This document shows positions 43,257 to 52,102 of a DNA stretch of 64,000 bases, one piece after another (position 1 is the stretch's first letter; the number at the start of each line of letters is the position of its first letter). The notes under the pieces were generated by a model. That model did not search any database and was not told the DNA's origin. It saw nothing but the letters and a program-made list of their open reading frames with translations. The stretch is from Deltaproteobacteria bacterium (GTDB taxonomy: Bacteria; Bdellovibrionota; UBA2394), in contig JAFLCD010000001.1 in assembly GCA_017302715.1 (NCBI GenBank), positions 372,001 to 436,000 on the forward strand. Direction: 5' to 3'. Position numbers and translations under genes: made by a program.

Positions 43257-44248
43257 TGCGACAGATTAAACATCTTTTTATTTTTTCTGCACTTGTCTTA
43301 TTGATGGGCTTTAGCTTTTCAAACTTTTTGGGAATTTATCACCAAACTATTTTAGCTCTTTGTGGGATTAATATTATTTTAGCGGTGAGTTTAAACTTAG
43401 TGAATGGATTTACAGGACAGTTCTCACTCGGCCATGCGGGTTTTATGGCTGTTGGAGCTTATGTTTCGGCTGCATTGACGACCTTATGGCTGCCGACGTT
43501 GACGAATCCTTTTTTAATGACCGAGATTGGTGTTAATCTTTTCTTTTTATTTGCACTTCTTGCCGGTGGAATAGCCGCGGGACTCACCGGATTTTTAGTA
43601 GGAGTTCCTTCGCTTCGATTAAAGGGAGATTATTTAGCCGTCGTTACTTTGGGATTTGGTGAAATCATCCGCATTTTTATTTTGAATATCGAGCCCATAG
43701 GAGGGGCTCGCGGTCTTATCGGAATTCCTCAGCTCTCTAATCTGTATTGGATTTTTGGATTCGTTCTTTTGATTTGTATTTGGATTCATCGAATCGTTTC
43801 AAGTATTCCAGGAAAACAATTTATGGCTGTTCGTGACGATGAAACAGCGACTTCAGCCATGGGACTTTCAACGACTCGAATTAAAGTTCGTTCGTTTGTT
43901 TATGCATCCTTTTTTGCAGGAATCGCGGGTGGGCTTTTTGCTCACTATATCGCGTATCTCAATCCGGCGACTTTCAATTTCAACTATAGTTTTCAAATTG
44001 TCGCGATGGTGGTGCTTGGAGGAATGGGAAGTTTAACCGGATCTGTAGCTGCTGCCATTTTGTTGACGGGTTTACTCGAGGCACTTCGCCCGCTTCAAGA
44101 TCTTACGGGAGTTGATCTTCGTATGGTTATTTATGCTCTGACTTTGATTGTTTTGATGCTTACTCGACCTGAAGGAATGTTTGGTCGACATGAAATTTGG
44201 GAATTTTTTAAGAAGTTTAAAAAATCTCCTCAAGGATTTGTGCGATGA
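43256..44248 (+). CDS. livM: Branched-chain amino acid ABC permease LivM
   Basis: The 330-residue permease has NLVNGFTGQFSLGHAGFMAV, GVPSLRLKGDYLAVVTLGFG and MAVRDDETATSAMGLSTTRI, all typical LivM segments. I use ATG 43256, which shares its A with the livH stop (TGATG), rather than the in-frame TTG one codon before. It forms the translocation pathway with LivH. The reading frame is intact and of normal length. Confidence 0.94.
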   Translation: MRQIKHLFIFSALVLLMGFSFSNFLGIYHQTILALCGINIILAVSLNLVNGFTGQFSLGHAGFMAVGAYVSAALTTLWLPTLTNPFLMTEIGVNLFFLFALLAGGIAAGLTGFLVGVPSLRLKGDYLAVVTLGFGEIIRIFILNIEPIGGARGLIGIPQLSNLYWIFGFVLLICIWIHRIVSSIPGKQFMAVRDDETATSAMGLSTTRIKVRSFVYASFFAGIAGGLFAHYIAYLNPATFNFNYSFQIVAMVVLGGMGSLTGSVAAAILLTGLLEALRPLQDLTGVDLRMVIYALTLIVLMLTRPEGMFGRHEIWEFFKKFKKSPQGFVR

Positions 44249-45048
44249 AAGCTCTTGAAATTAAAAACTTAGGCATTCAATTCGGCGGACTTAAAGCCGT
44301 TCAAAATGTTTCACTTCATGTGAATGAGTATGAACTTGTTGGACTTATCGGACCCAATGGCGCAGGAAAGACCACGCTTTTTAATTTAATAACGGGAATT
44401 TACAAACCCACGACGGGTTCTGTTGAGATGGATGGAAAAAATATCGCAGGCCTAAGTTCGTTTGAAATTACAAATGAATGTTTTGGTGCAAGAACGTTTC
44501 AAAATATTCGACTGTTTAAAGACTTAAGTGTTTTAGAAAACGTCTTGGTCTCTTCGCATAAAAAAATAGATTACAATCTTTGGTCTGTTTTATTTGATAC
44601 TCAACATTATCGAAATTCTGAGAAAAAAATTCGTGAAGAGGCGATGGAGCTTTTGAAAATCTTTTCTTTAGATTCAAAAGCCGATGAAATTGCAAAAAAT
44701 TTACCGTACGGAGATCAACGAAAACTTGAAATCGTTCGAGCGATGAGTACAAAGCCTAAAATTTTATTTTTAGATGAACCGGCTGCAGGGATGAATGAGC
44801 ATGAGACTTTGCAGCTTTTAAACTTAGTCAGATTCGTTCGTGAAAAATATAAAATTGGAATTTTAGTGATTGAGCACGATATGAAATTTATCATGGGCCT
44901 TTGCGAAAGAATTTATGTGCTCGATCATGGGCAATTGATCGCCGAGGGTCGACCCGAAGAAATTCGAAGCAATAAGGATGTGATCAAGGCTTACTTAGGA
45001 GAAGAAGAAACCAATACTGCCGTGAGGTCGAATCTCCATGGTCGATAA
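44245..45048 (+). CDS. livG: Branched-chain amino acid ABC ATPase LivG
   Basis: The 267-residue ATPase has Walker A LIGPNGAGKTTLFNLI and ECFGARTFQNIRLFKDLSV, a LivG-type Q-loop segment. The signature is the degenerate NLPYGDQRKLEIVRAM found in LivG, and Walker B is PKILFLDEPAAGMNEHE. The switch His is in LVIEHDMKFIM. It overlaps livM by 4 nt and livF by 11 nt. Confidence 0.95.
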   Translation: MKALEIKNLGIQFGGLKAVQNVSLHVNEYELVGLIGPNGAGKTTLFNLITGIYKPTTGSVEMDGKNIAGLSSFEITNECFGARTFQNIRLFKDLSVLENVLVSSHKKIDYNLWSVLFDTQHYRNSEKKIREEAMELLKIFSLDSKADEIAKNLPYGDQRKLEIVRAMSTKPKILFLDEPAAGMNEHETLQLLNLVRFVREKYKIGILVIEHDMKFIMGLCERIYVLDHGQLIAEGRPEEIRSNKDVIKAYLGEEETNTAVRSNLHGR

Positions 45049-45754
45049 ATCTAAAGCTCTTTTAGAAGTTCAAAATATCAAAGTTTCTTACGGAGCCGTT
45101 CAAGCGCTTAAAGGCGTAACTTTGGGAGTGAAGGAAGGCGAGATTGTTACTTTGCTAGGAGCCAATGGTGCGGGCAAATCCACTTTGCTCAAAGCTATTA
45201 TGCAGATGGTTCCACTTCAAGAGGGAGACGTTCTCTATTTAAAAGAAAGTCTTACTCGCACCAAAACAAATCAGATCGTTAAAAAAGGGATCGCTCTTGT
45301 TCCCGAAGGCCGAGGAATTTTGGCTTCGATGACTGTGCTTGAAAATTTAGAGCTCGGCGCTTTTCATCGCAGTGATTGGAGATCTGAGCTCGATCATATT
45401 TTTGAACTTTTTCCGATTTTAAAAGAGAGAATTAAACAGAGCGCTGGAACTTTATCTGGCGGAGAGCAGCAGATGCTTGCGATTGGGCGCGCACTTTTGT
45501 CAAAGCCTAGACTTCTTCTCTTAGATGAGCCTTCCCTTGGGCTGGCTCCCAAAATTATTCAAAATATTTTTCAACTTATTCAAAGAATTCGTAATGAGGG
45601 CATTAGTATTTTATTGATCGAACAAAATGCCCATATGGCCTTAAAAGTGGCCGATCGCTGTTACTGTTTAGAAACAGGCCAAGTTGTTATTAGTGGATCC
45701 GCAGATGAGCTTGCACATTCTGAAGAATTGAAGAAAGCTTACCTCGGCGGCTAA
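45038..45754 (+). CDS. livF: Branched-chain amino acid ABC ATPase LivF
   Basis: The 238-residue ATPase has KVSYGAVQALKGVTLGVKEG, Walker A LLGANGAGKSTLLKAI, signature TLSGGEQQMLAIGRALLSKP and Walker B LLLLDEPSLGLAPK, typical of LivF. It completes the LIV importer with LivG. Import of branched-chain amino acids fits the amino-acid catabolic genes that follow. Confidence 0.95.
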   Translation: MVDKSKALLEVQNIKVSYGAVQALKGVTLGVKEGEIVTLLGANGAGKSTLLKAIMQMVPLQEGDVLYLKESLTRTKTNQIVKKGIALVPEGRGILASMTVLENLELGAFHRSDWRSELDHIFELFPILKERIKQSAGTLSGGEQQMLAIGRALLSKPRLLLLDEPSLGLAPKIIQNIFQLIQRIRNEGISILLIEQNAHMALKVADRCYCLETGQVVISGSADELAHSEELKKAYLGG

Positions 45755-45793
45755 GGGTTTGCTGCCATTTTAAAAATTTAGGGGAGCGAGACT

Positions 45794-46777
45794 TTGTTAT
45801 TCAGTTTAGCGATTAGTTTTTTTCTCACTGGAAGTTGTCCTGGAACGGCAAAAAATTTGCTCAAGATGTCGCAGATTCAAGAGAATTCAGCGCAGAGAAT
45901 TTCTCAGGCCGAATTGATGAAGTTCGTTCGAATACCTACTTTCATCGATGGAATCGTAGCGACTCTTTATGAATCCTCAGATTTGCGTATCTACGCGATC
46001 ACTAATTTAGAAAAAACGGGCTTTGATGAAATTCATATTTGGGGATTCGGAAGATTTCCCATTCCTCTCGCAGTGATTGAAGCCGGTGGACATGTCGAAT
46101 TGATGGCGAGTATCGCTCAAGTATCTACGGCTTTGAAAATTTTTCCTGCGTTCAAAAAACTTTTTATAGAGAAAGGAATTTTACCAGCTTTACAGACAGC
46201 GCAGGAAAAATACCATGAAGCAGAATCTGTCTATATTAGAATGGATGAAGATTTACGTTCTGGGAAGCTCGCGCGATCTTGGGATGATGTTTACAAGGAA
46301 CTGTATCAATCTCGATTAAAAGACGAATTAAAATACGAAGCTTTGCATGCCAAGAAAACAAGTCGCGACTACGTAATTAATCGATTGGCAACAGCCCCCA
46401 ATCCTCCCGGAGCTGAGAAGCGAACTATTGAATTTGCAGGATGGCTGAAGGCCGAGAATGCTCCTGAGCTGACGATGGAGAAGGTTCGTGTAGAGGGTGG
46501 ATATGGCTTAAAGATTTATCTGCATTCTCGACATCAAAGTGAATTCGACCTGAGTTTTTTGACTATTGATAAGCGGATGATCTTAGAAAATCGATTTGAA
46601 TTAAGTTGGTTGAAGTTAAGCACTCTCAAAGTGATTGAATTAGTTGATCCGAGTCGGTCTGAAGGTGGTGCCATTTTGGTTTTTAATGGTTCGGTCAAAA
46701 TACCGAGAGGTTTGAGCTATTACCTTTTAAATCCAAAAACAGGTCTTCGTATTTCGAATAAAGTGATTTCGTCCTAG
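45794..46777 (+). CDS. Protein of unknown function downstream of liv operon
   Basis: The 327-residue product starts at a TTG with GGAG seven nt upstream. The first 18 residues are hydrophobic and end in GSCPG. They lack basic residues, and the -3 position is Thr, so it is an imperfect lipoprotein or secretion signal. The rest is mixed helix and strand with charged helices in residues 125-200. No family is recognised. It lies between livF (39-nt gap) and korA (40-nt gap) and could be cotranscribed with either. Confidence 0.5.
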   Translation: MLFSLAISFFLTGSCPGTAKNLLKMSQIQENSAQRISQAELMKFVRIPTFIDGIVATLYESSDLRIYAITNLEKTGFDEIHIWGFGRFPIPLAVIEAGGHVELMASIAQVSTALKIFPAFKKLFIEKGILPALQTAQEKYHEAESVYIRMDEDLRSGKLARSWDDVYKELYQSRLKDELKYEALHAKKTSRDYVINRLATAPNPPGAEKRTIEFAGWLKAENAPELTMEKVRVEGGYGLKIYLHSRHQSEFDLSFLTIDKRMILENRFELSWLKLSTLKVIELVDPSRSEGGAILVFNGSVKIPRGLSYYLLNPKTGLRISNKVISS

Positions 46778-46817
46778 ATCTTGCCAATACGCCTAGGGGC
46801 ATGCGAAAACTGTCTCG

Positions 46818-48650
46818 ATGACATCCCCACAAAAGGTGAATGATTTTAGTATTCATGTTGCGACCGTGAACGGATCCGGTTCGCAATCTTCAAATAATGT
46901 TTTAATGCGCGCGATTTTTCGAATGGGAATTCCGGTGAACGGAAAAAATCTTTTTCCATCGAATATTCAGGGCCTTCCAACGTGGTTTACGATTCGCGTA
47001 AACAAGGATGGATGGACCGCGCGAAAAGTAGACACCGAAATTTTAGTCTGCATGAACGATCTGACTTATGTGGATGACGTTAAACAATTAAAAGCGGGTA
47101 GCGTTGTGATTCATCACGATCATATGAATGTGGCGGCGCTTCGAAAAGATGTAACATCGCTCGCCGTTCCATTTTCAAAAATCATCGCTGAGGCTTGTGC
47201 AGATCCACGCTTAAGAAAATTAGCTGTGAATATGGTTTATGTGGGTGTGGTGGCTGAGTTAGTTGGCATCACGGAAGAAGCTATTGAACTTGCGATGGCT
47301 CAACAATTTAAATCGAAGCAAAAAGTTTTGGATCTCAATCGCGCGGCGATCACGGCAGGAAGAAATCATGTCAAAGCAACATGGCCTGAACTTTTGGATG
47401 GAAAATTTTCTTATCAAGTTCAGGCGATGCAAAAGACTCAAGGAAAAATTCTGATCGAAGGCAATGCGGCTTGTGCGCTCGGAAGTGTTTTCGCAGGTTG
47501 TAGTTTTGTCAGTTGGTATCCGATCACGCCATCTACGAGCGTGATCGATTTTTTTAATGAGTATTCTGAAAAATATAAAATTGATCCTGAGACGAAGCTT
47601 AAAAATTTCGCTGTTGTTCAAGCTGAAGATGAAATGGCCGCGATCGGCATGGTGCTTGGAGCTTCGTGGATGGGCGCACGTTCAATGACGGCGACTTCAG
47701 GTCCGGGGATCTCACTGATGGCGGAGTTTACAGGCTTTGGATATTTTGCAGAAGTTCCTGCTGTGATTTTTGATATTCAAAGAATTGGTCCCTCGACCGG
47801 ACTTCCTACGCGCACAAGCCAAGGCGATGTTTTATTTGCCGCTCACTTAAGTCACGGCGACACCAAAAATATCTGTCTGTACCCCGGAAATGTTGAAGAA
47901 TGTTATACGTTAGCGGCTCAGGCTTTTGATTTGGCCGAAAGATTTCAAACTCCCGTTTTTGTTTTGTCGGATCTCGATTTAGGAATGAACTTTCATATGT
48001 CGGATCCTTTTCCTTATTTAGATCAGCCTCTCGATCGCGGAAAAGTTTTGACTGAGAAAGATCAGGACCAACTCGCGAAATTTGCGCGTTATGGAGATAC
48101 CGATGGAGATGCCGTTCCTTATCGGACTTTGCCAGGTCTCAAAGATCCTCGAGGAGTCTTCTTCACCCGAGGTTCAGGCCATAACGCCAAAGCCGCTTAC
48201 ACTGAAAGCGGAGCAGAATATGTAACGGCGATGGATCGCTTAAATAAAAAATGGGAAACGGCAAAAAAATATGTTCCAGCTCCTATAGTCTTGGGCTCCG
48301 GAAAAAACAAAATCGGAGTGATTGCTTATGGATCGTCTCACGATGCCATGCTTGAAAGTGTTCATCAGCTCAAAACTGAAAACGGAATGGATATAGATTA
48401 TTTAAGAATTCGTGCATTTCCTTTTGCAGCGAGTGTTAAAGATTTTATCGCTTCGCATGAAAAAGTTTTTGTGGTCGATCAAAATCGAGACGCTCAAATG
48501 CTTTCGCTTCTGCGAATTGAAAAAGATTTAGCTGCTCACGCAATGAAGTTTGAAAGTATTTTGCATTACGATGGTTATTCTCTCGACGCAAGATTTGTCA
48601 GTGATGCCATTCTTTCGTCGTTCAATCAAAAAGAAAGAAAGGTGAGCTGA
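46818..48650 (+). CDS. korA: 2-oxoacid:ferredoxin oxidoreductase, fused gamma-alpha subunit
   Basis: The 610-residue protein joins an N-terminal gamma domain (VATVNGSGSQSSNNVLMRAI, about residues 1-190) to the alpha subunit (EGNAACALGSVFAGCSFVSW, YPITPSTSVID, VVQAEDEMAAIGMVLGASWM, SGPGISLMAEFTGFG). This is the KorA form found in many bacteria. With KorB it oxidises 2-oxoglutarate or related 2-oxoacids to the acyl-CoA and reduces ferredoxin. It overlaps korB by 1 nt. The closest upstream genes import branched-chain amino acids, so branched 2-oxoacids are possible substrates. Confidence 0.9.
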   Translation: MTSPQKVNDFSIHVATVNGSGSQSSNNVLMRAIFRMGIPVNGKNLFPSNIQGLPTWFTIRVNKDGWTARKVDTEILVCMNDLTYVDDVKQLKAGSVVIHHDHMNVAALRKDVTSLAVPFSKIIAEACADPRLRKLAVNMVYVGVVAELVGITEEAIELAMAQQFKSKQKVLDLNRAAITAGRNHVKATWPELLDGKFSYQVQAMQKTQGKILIEGNAACALGSVFAGCSFVSWYPITPSTSVIDFFNEYSEKYKIDPETKLKNFAVVQAEDEMAAIGMVLGASWMGARSMTATSGPGISLMAEFTGFGYFAEVPAVIFDIQRIGPSTGLPTRTSQGDVLFAAHLSHGDTKNICLYPGNVEECYTLAAQAFDLAERFQTPVFVLSDLDLGMNFHMSDPFPYLDQPLDRGKVLTEKDQDQLAKFARYGDTDGDAVPYRTLPGLKDPRGVFFTRGSGHNAKAAYTESGAEYVTAMDRLNKKWETAKKYVPAPIVLGSGKNKIGVIAYGSSHDAMLESVHQLKTENGMDIDYLRIRAFPFAASVKDFIASHEKVFVVDQNRDAQMLSLLRIEKDLAAHAMKFESILHYDGYSLDARFVSDAILSSFNQKERKVS

Positions 48651-49699
48651 TGTCGACACCCGAAGTACGTGCGAATCCAATGCTCACTCCGAACAAAGTT
48701 GGAATCACCAAAAAAGAATACGGCGGATCGGCGTCCACGTTGTGCACAGGTTGCGGACACGATTCGGTGACTTTGCATATCATCTCGGCTTTTTATGATT
48801 TAAATATTCCGCCACACAAAGTGGCGAAGCTCAGCGGCATCGGCTGCTCGAGTAAAACTCCCGCTTATTTTTTAAGCAGCGCTCATGGATTTAACGCCGT
48901 TCACGGAAGAATGCCTTCTGTTGCTACGGGAGCCGCCATGGCCAATCGCTCCATGGTGAATATTGCGATCAGTGGAGATGGCGACACAGCCAGTATTGGG
49001 ATGGGACAATTCGTACACATCATTCGCAGAAATATTCCGCTTCTCTATATTATAGAGAACAACGGTGTCTACGGTCTGACGAAAGGGCAGTTTTCGGCGA
49101 CTTCAGACAAGGGTGCGATTCAGAAGAAAGGCGACACCAATACTCTTCAAGGAATTGATTTGTGTTTGCTGGCACTCGAGCTTGGATGTAATTACGTCGG
49201 CCGAAGTTTTTCAGGCGATGCAAAACAAATGGTGCCGATGATCAAAGGCGGACTTTCGCATCGAGGAACCGCGGTCATGGATGTGATCAGCCCATGCATT
49301 ACGTTTAACAATCACGAAGGTTCTACGAAATCTTATAAGTTCGTCAAAGATAACGATCAGGCGATTCATGAAATTGGATTTGTTCCGTCTTACACTCCGA
49401 TTGATGTCGATTACGATCATGGAACTACGAAAGTGGTTGAGCTTCCGGACGGCGCCCACCTCACTTTGAAAAAAATCGATCGAGATTATGATCCGACAGA
49501 TAAAAATGCAGCCTTTGATTTGCTTCACAAAGCTCAAAGCTCAGGAGCTTTGCTCACCGGATTATTTTATGTGAATCCAGATACGGTTTCTTATCAGGAA
49601 GTTCTAAAAATAGCCGAAACTCCTCTCGTCGAGCTTTCGATCGAGAAACTTCGTCCGCCTAAATCAGCTCTCGATGAAGTGATGGAAAGTTTGAAGTAA
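48650..49699 (+). CDS. korB: 2-oxoacid:ferredoxin oxidoreductase beta subunit
   Basis: The 349-residue TPP-binding subunit has STLCTGCGHDSVTLHI and KLSGIGCSSKTPAYF (Cys residues near the cofactors) and the TPP motif SGDGDTASIGMGQFVHIIRR. The segment NNGVYGLTKGQFSATSDKG is also standard for KorB. No ferredoxin-type delta subunit gene is adjacent, so a free ferredoxin must be the acceptor. It follows korA with a TGATG junction. Confidence 0.93.
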   Translation: MSTPEVRANPMLTPNKVGITKKEYGGSASTLCTGCGHDSVTLHIISAFYDLNIPPHKVAKLSGIGCSSKTPAYFLSSAHGFNAVHGRMPSVATGAAMANRSMVNIAISGDGDTASIGMGQFVHIIRRNIPLLYIIENNGVYGLTKGQFSATSDKGAIQKKGDTNTLQGIDLCLLALELGCNYVGRSFSGDAKQMVPMIKGGLSHRGTAVMDVISPCITFNNHEGSTKSYKFVKDNDQAIHEIGFVPSYTPIDVDYDHGTTKVVELPDGAHLTLKKIDRDYDPTDKNAAFDLLHKAQSSGALLTGLFYVNPDTVSYQEVLKIAETPLVELSIEKLRPPKSALDEVMESLK

Positions 49700-49700
49700 G

Positions 49701-50540
49701 TTGACCGCGGGTCAACGTCATATGTTGATCGCCACATTTGCGTTTTCGTTCATGGCGTTGCTCGTCAAAACCTTGGATCGAATTCCTACTATCCAAGTGG
49801 CATTTGGACGTTCACTTTTTTCGCTGATGGTGTGCTTGTTTTTGATTCGTCGAAAGCGAGTTCATGCTTTTGGAAAAAATCATAAACTGCTTATTACTCG
49901 CGGCTTACTCGGAACTGGTGGCTTAGTTTGTTATTTTTACGCCCTTCAACATATTCCGCTCGCTTCTGCTATTACGATTCAAAATCTCTCTCCGATGATT
50001 ACGATTTTATTTGCAGGGATTTTTTTTGGAGATACCAAAGCTACTTGGACGCAGTGGATTTTTTTCATCTGCGCTTTTATCGGCGTATTTATCGTCAAAG
50101 GTTTTGATTCGAGAATCTCGCCCTTTGATCTGAGCGTTTCTCTCTTTGGAGTTCTCTGCGCGAGTTTTGCGTACAATTCGGTAAGAAAATTAAATAAAAC
50201 AGATTCTCCGCTTATTGTGGTTTTTTATTTTTCTTGGATCTCTGCTTTGGTTTTGGCACCCATCTCGGCCTTTCAATGGGTTTGGCCCAATCTCAATGAA
50301 TGGCTGCTTTTAATTTTGTTAGGAATTATCGTTCAGTTTTCGCAGATGAATTTAACCAAAGCTTATCAGCTCGAAAAGCCTTCGCGCGTCAGTTATCTCG
50401 ATCACTTAAGTATTTTGTATGGGCTAGTCGGCGGTTATTTTATTTTTGGCGAAGTGATTCCCACTCAGGCTTTTTTAGGAATCATTCTGATTATTTTAAG
50501 CGTGATCGCTGCCACCATGATTGGCAAACGGCCGATTTAG
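49701..50540 (+). CDS. DMT-superfamily (EamA) transporter
   Basis: The 279-residue protein has ten hydrophobic segments in two EamA repeats, including ALQHIPLASAITIQNLSPMI in the first half and LDHLSILYGLVGGYFIFGEV in the second. The substrate is unknown. The annotated start is a TTG 2 nt after the korB stop; an ATG seven codons later (49722) is equally possible. Its stop overlaps that of the convergent GGDEF gene by 4 nt (TTAG). Confidence 0.85.
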   Translation: MTAGQRHMLIATFAFSFMALLVKTLDRIPTIQVAFGRSLFSLMVCLFLIRRKRVHAFGKNHKLLITRGLLGTGGLVCYFYALQHIPLASAITIQNLSPMITILFAGIFFGDTKATWTQWIFFICAFIGVFIVKGFDSRISPFDLSVSLFGVLCASFAYNSVRKLNKTDSPLIVVFYFSWISALVLAPISAFQWVWPNLNEWLLLILLGIIVQFSQMNLTKAYQLEKPSRVSYLDHLSILYGLVGGYFIFGEVIPTQAFLGIILIILSVIAATMIGKRPI

Positions 50541-52102
50541 TTTAAAACTTCTAGCTCTAAATTCTTCGCTGGCTGGGCTATCCAGCGGTTTTTGCCGGCA
50601 TTTTTGGCCGCATAGAGAGCGGCGTCGGCGCGCTCGATCCATTCGCGGCCGGTGTCGTTGAGTTCGAGCTGAGCGACGCCAACTGAGATCGTAAGATTAT
50701 TCATCGTAGAAGAAGTCTTCTTCAACGCCTCAAGCATATTATTCGTGATGCGACTTGCAAGTGTCATATCCGTTTGAGGAAGCAAAATCAAAAATTCGTC
50801 TCCGCCGTAGCGAATGATTTTGTCGGATTTTCTAAAAAATCCTCTTAAGAAAGTAGAAAATTGCTGAAGCAATTGATCGCCAGCGAGATGGCCTTGAGTG
50901 TCGTTGATGAGTTTGAAATTATCGAGATCAACCAATAACATCGAGCAACCTTCGTAGGCCGTCCATTTTAAATTGCGAGCTTCTAAAAAATGCGAGAGAT
51001 AAAATTTATTCAAACACTTGGTCAGCGGATCGGTGATAACTTGCTTTTGTAATTGTTCATTTTCGGCTTTGAGCTGAGATTGAAAATGCTGAAGCTCTTG
51101 CTCGCGGATCACATCTTGGCTGATATCTTGAAATACGACAATGACGCCCGTGACTTTTCCGGAGTTTATCATCGGCGAACATGAATAACTTAAATATTTG
51201 ATTCGATGATTGCGTAAAATGAGTTTCGCTTTAGATCGAAAACTTTGTTTTTCTTTAATACCTTCTTTTAAAATTGTTTTCCCCGAATCAAGTTCGATGA
51301 ACTGAAAATTTTGATTAGAATTATCGAAGATAAAAACATTTCTCAGTGCACTTTCTTTTTGTTCAAAGCAAAGGGCTCCGCCTTCATTTACTTTTTGAAT
51401 ATGACCACGCTCATCTAAAATGAAAATTCCATCGGTGGATTCTTTGAATAAGGTGAAATAAGAATCTTGAGCCACTTTTAAAGATCTTCGCGATCGCGCA
51501 ACACTTCCTAAATAAATAATTCCGCCCAAGGTGATTAGGCCTACTGCGAGCAAGATGTAATGAAGCGCGTATCCAAAAAGTCTAAAAATAAAAGGAGATG
51601 AATCGGATTCAAGAGTGACGAGGGCAAAGGTTTCGCCTTGAGCTGAAGTTAAAGGCGCAAAACTCGATATCCAGAAATTTTTGTCTTTGAAATAGAGTGA
51701 AGTGGTAGAGAGTTTTTCAAGAAGTTGAGGTCTTGGCCCATCATAAAGCATGGCCTTTTTGAAAGGAGCTTTTGTACTTGCGGCGATCACGGGTGGGTTC
51801 GACTTCAAATCGACGATCGAAAGGCTTCCGTTTAGGCGCAGATCAGACTGCAAGCGAAACAAAAGGTCTTGTAGTTGACTATCATTTGAACTTTGAGAAT
51901 CCTTAGTTTCGACGACGTTTTGAACGATTGTCGAAGGAAGAAGTCTCGAGCTCGTGTAAACAGAGCGCTCCAAAAGTAGGCGTTGCTCGGCGATAAGAGA
52001 CGAAAGATCGTGATAAAGCAAATAGAGGCCCAAACTTAAAAGAAGAACGACAAAACATGCTCCCCAGATCTGAAGTACATGCCTCTCTAAATTCGCAAAC
52101 AT
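50537..52102 (-). CDS. Membrane sensor diguanylate cyclase (GGDEF)
   Basis: The 521-residue protein has two membrane segments (about residues 10-32 and 175-200) enclosing a periplasmic sensor domain. A PAS domain (TDGIFILDERGHIQKVNEGG) follows, and then a GGDEF domain with intact active site RYGGDEFLILLPQTD. It should make cyclic di-GMP in response to an external signal. GAGGG five nt upstream supports ATG 52102 over an in-frame ATG at 52117. Its 5' end overlaps the divergent proline dehydrogenase gene by 46 nt. Confidence 0.88.
   Translation of the reverse strand: MFANLERHVLQIWGACFVVLLLSLGLYLLYHDLSSLIAEQRLLLERSVYTSSRLLPSTIVQNVVETKDSQSSNDSQLQDLLFRLQSDLRLNGSLSIVDLKSNPPVIAASTKAPFKKAMLYDGPRPQLLEKLSTTSLYFKDKNFWISSFAPLTSAQGETFALVTLESDSSPFIFRLFGYALHYILLAVGLITLGGIIYLGSVARSRRSLKVAQDSYFTLFKESTDGIFILDERGHIQKVNEGGALCFEQKESALRNVFIFDNSNQNFQFIELDSGKTILKEGIKEKQSFRSKAKLILRNHRIKYLSYSCSPMINSGKVTGVIVVFQDISQDVIREQELQHFQSQLKAENEQLQKQVITDPLTKCLNKFYLSHFLEARNLKWTAYEGCSMLLVDLDNFKLINDTQGHLAGDQLLQQFSTFLRGFFRKSDKIIRYGGDEFLILLPQTDMTLASRITNNMLEALKKTSSTMNNLTISVGVAQLELNDTGREWIERADAALYAAKNAGKNRWIAQPAKNLELEVLN

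Noticed and set aside
42854-43273. 139-residue open frame on the minus strand
   Set aside because: It lies wholly antisense to livH, has low-complexity composition, and shows no ribosome-binding site or motif.
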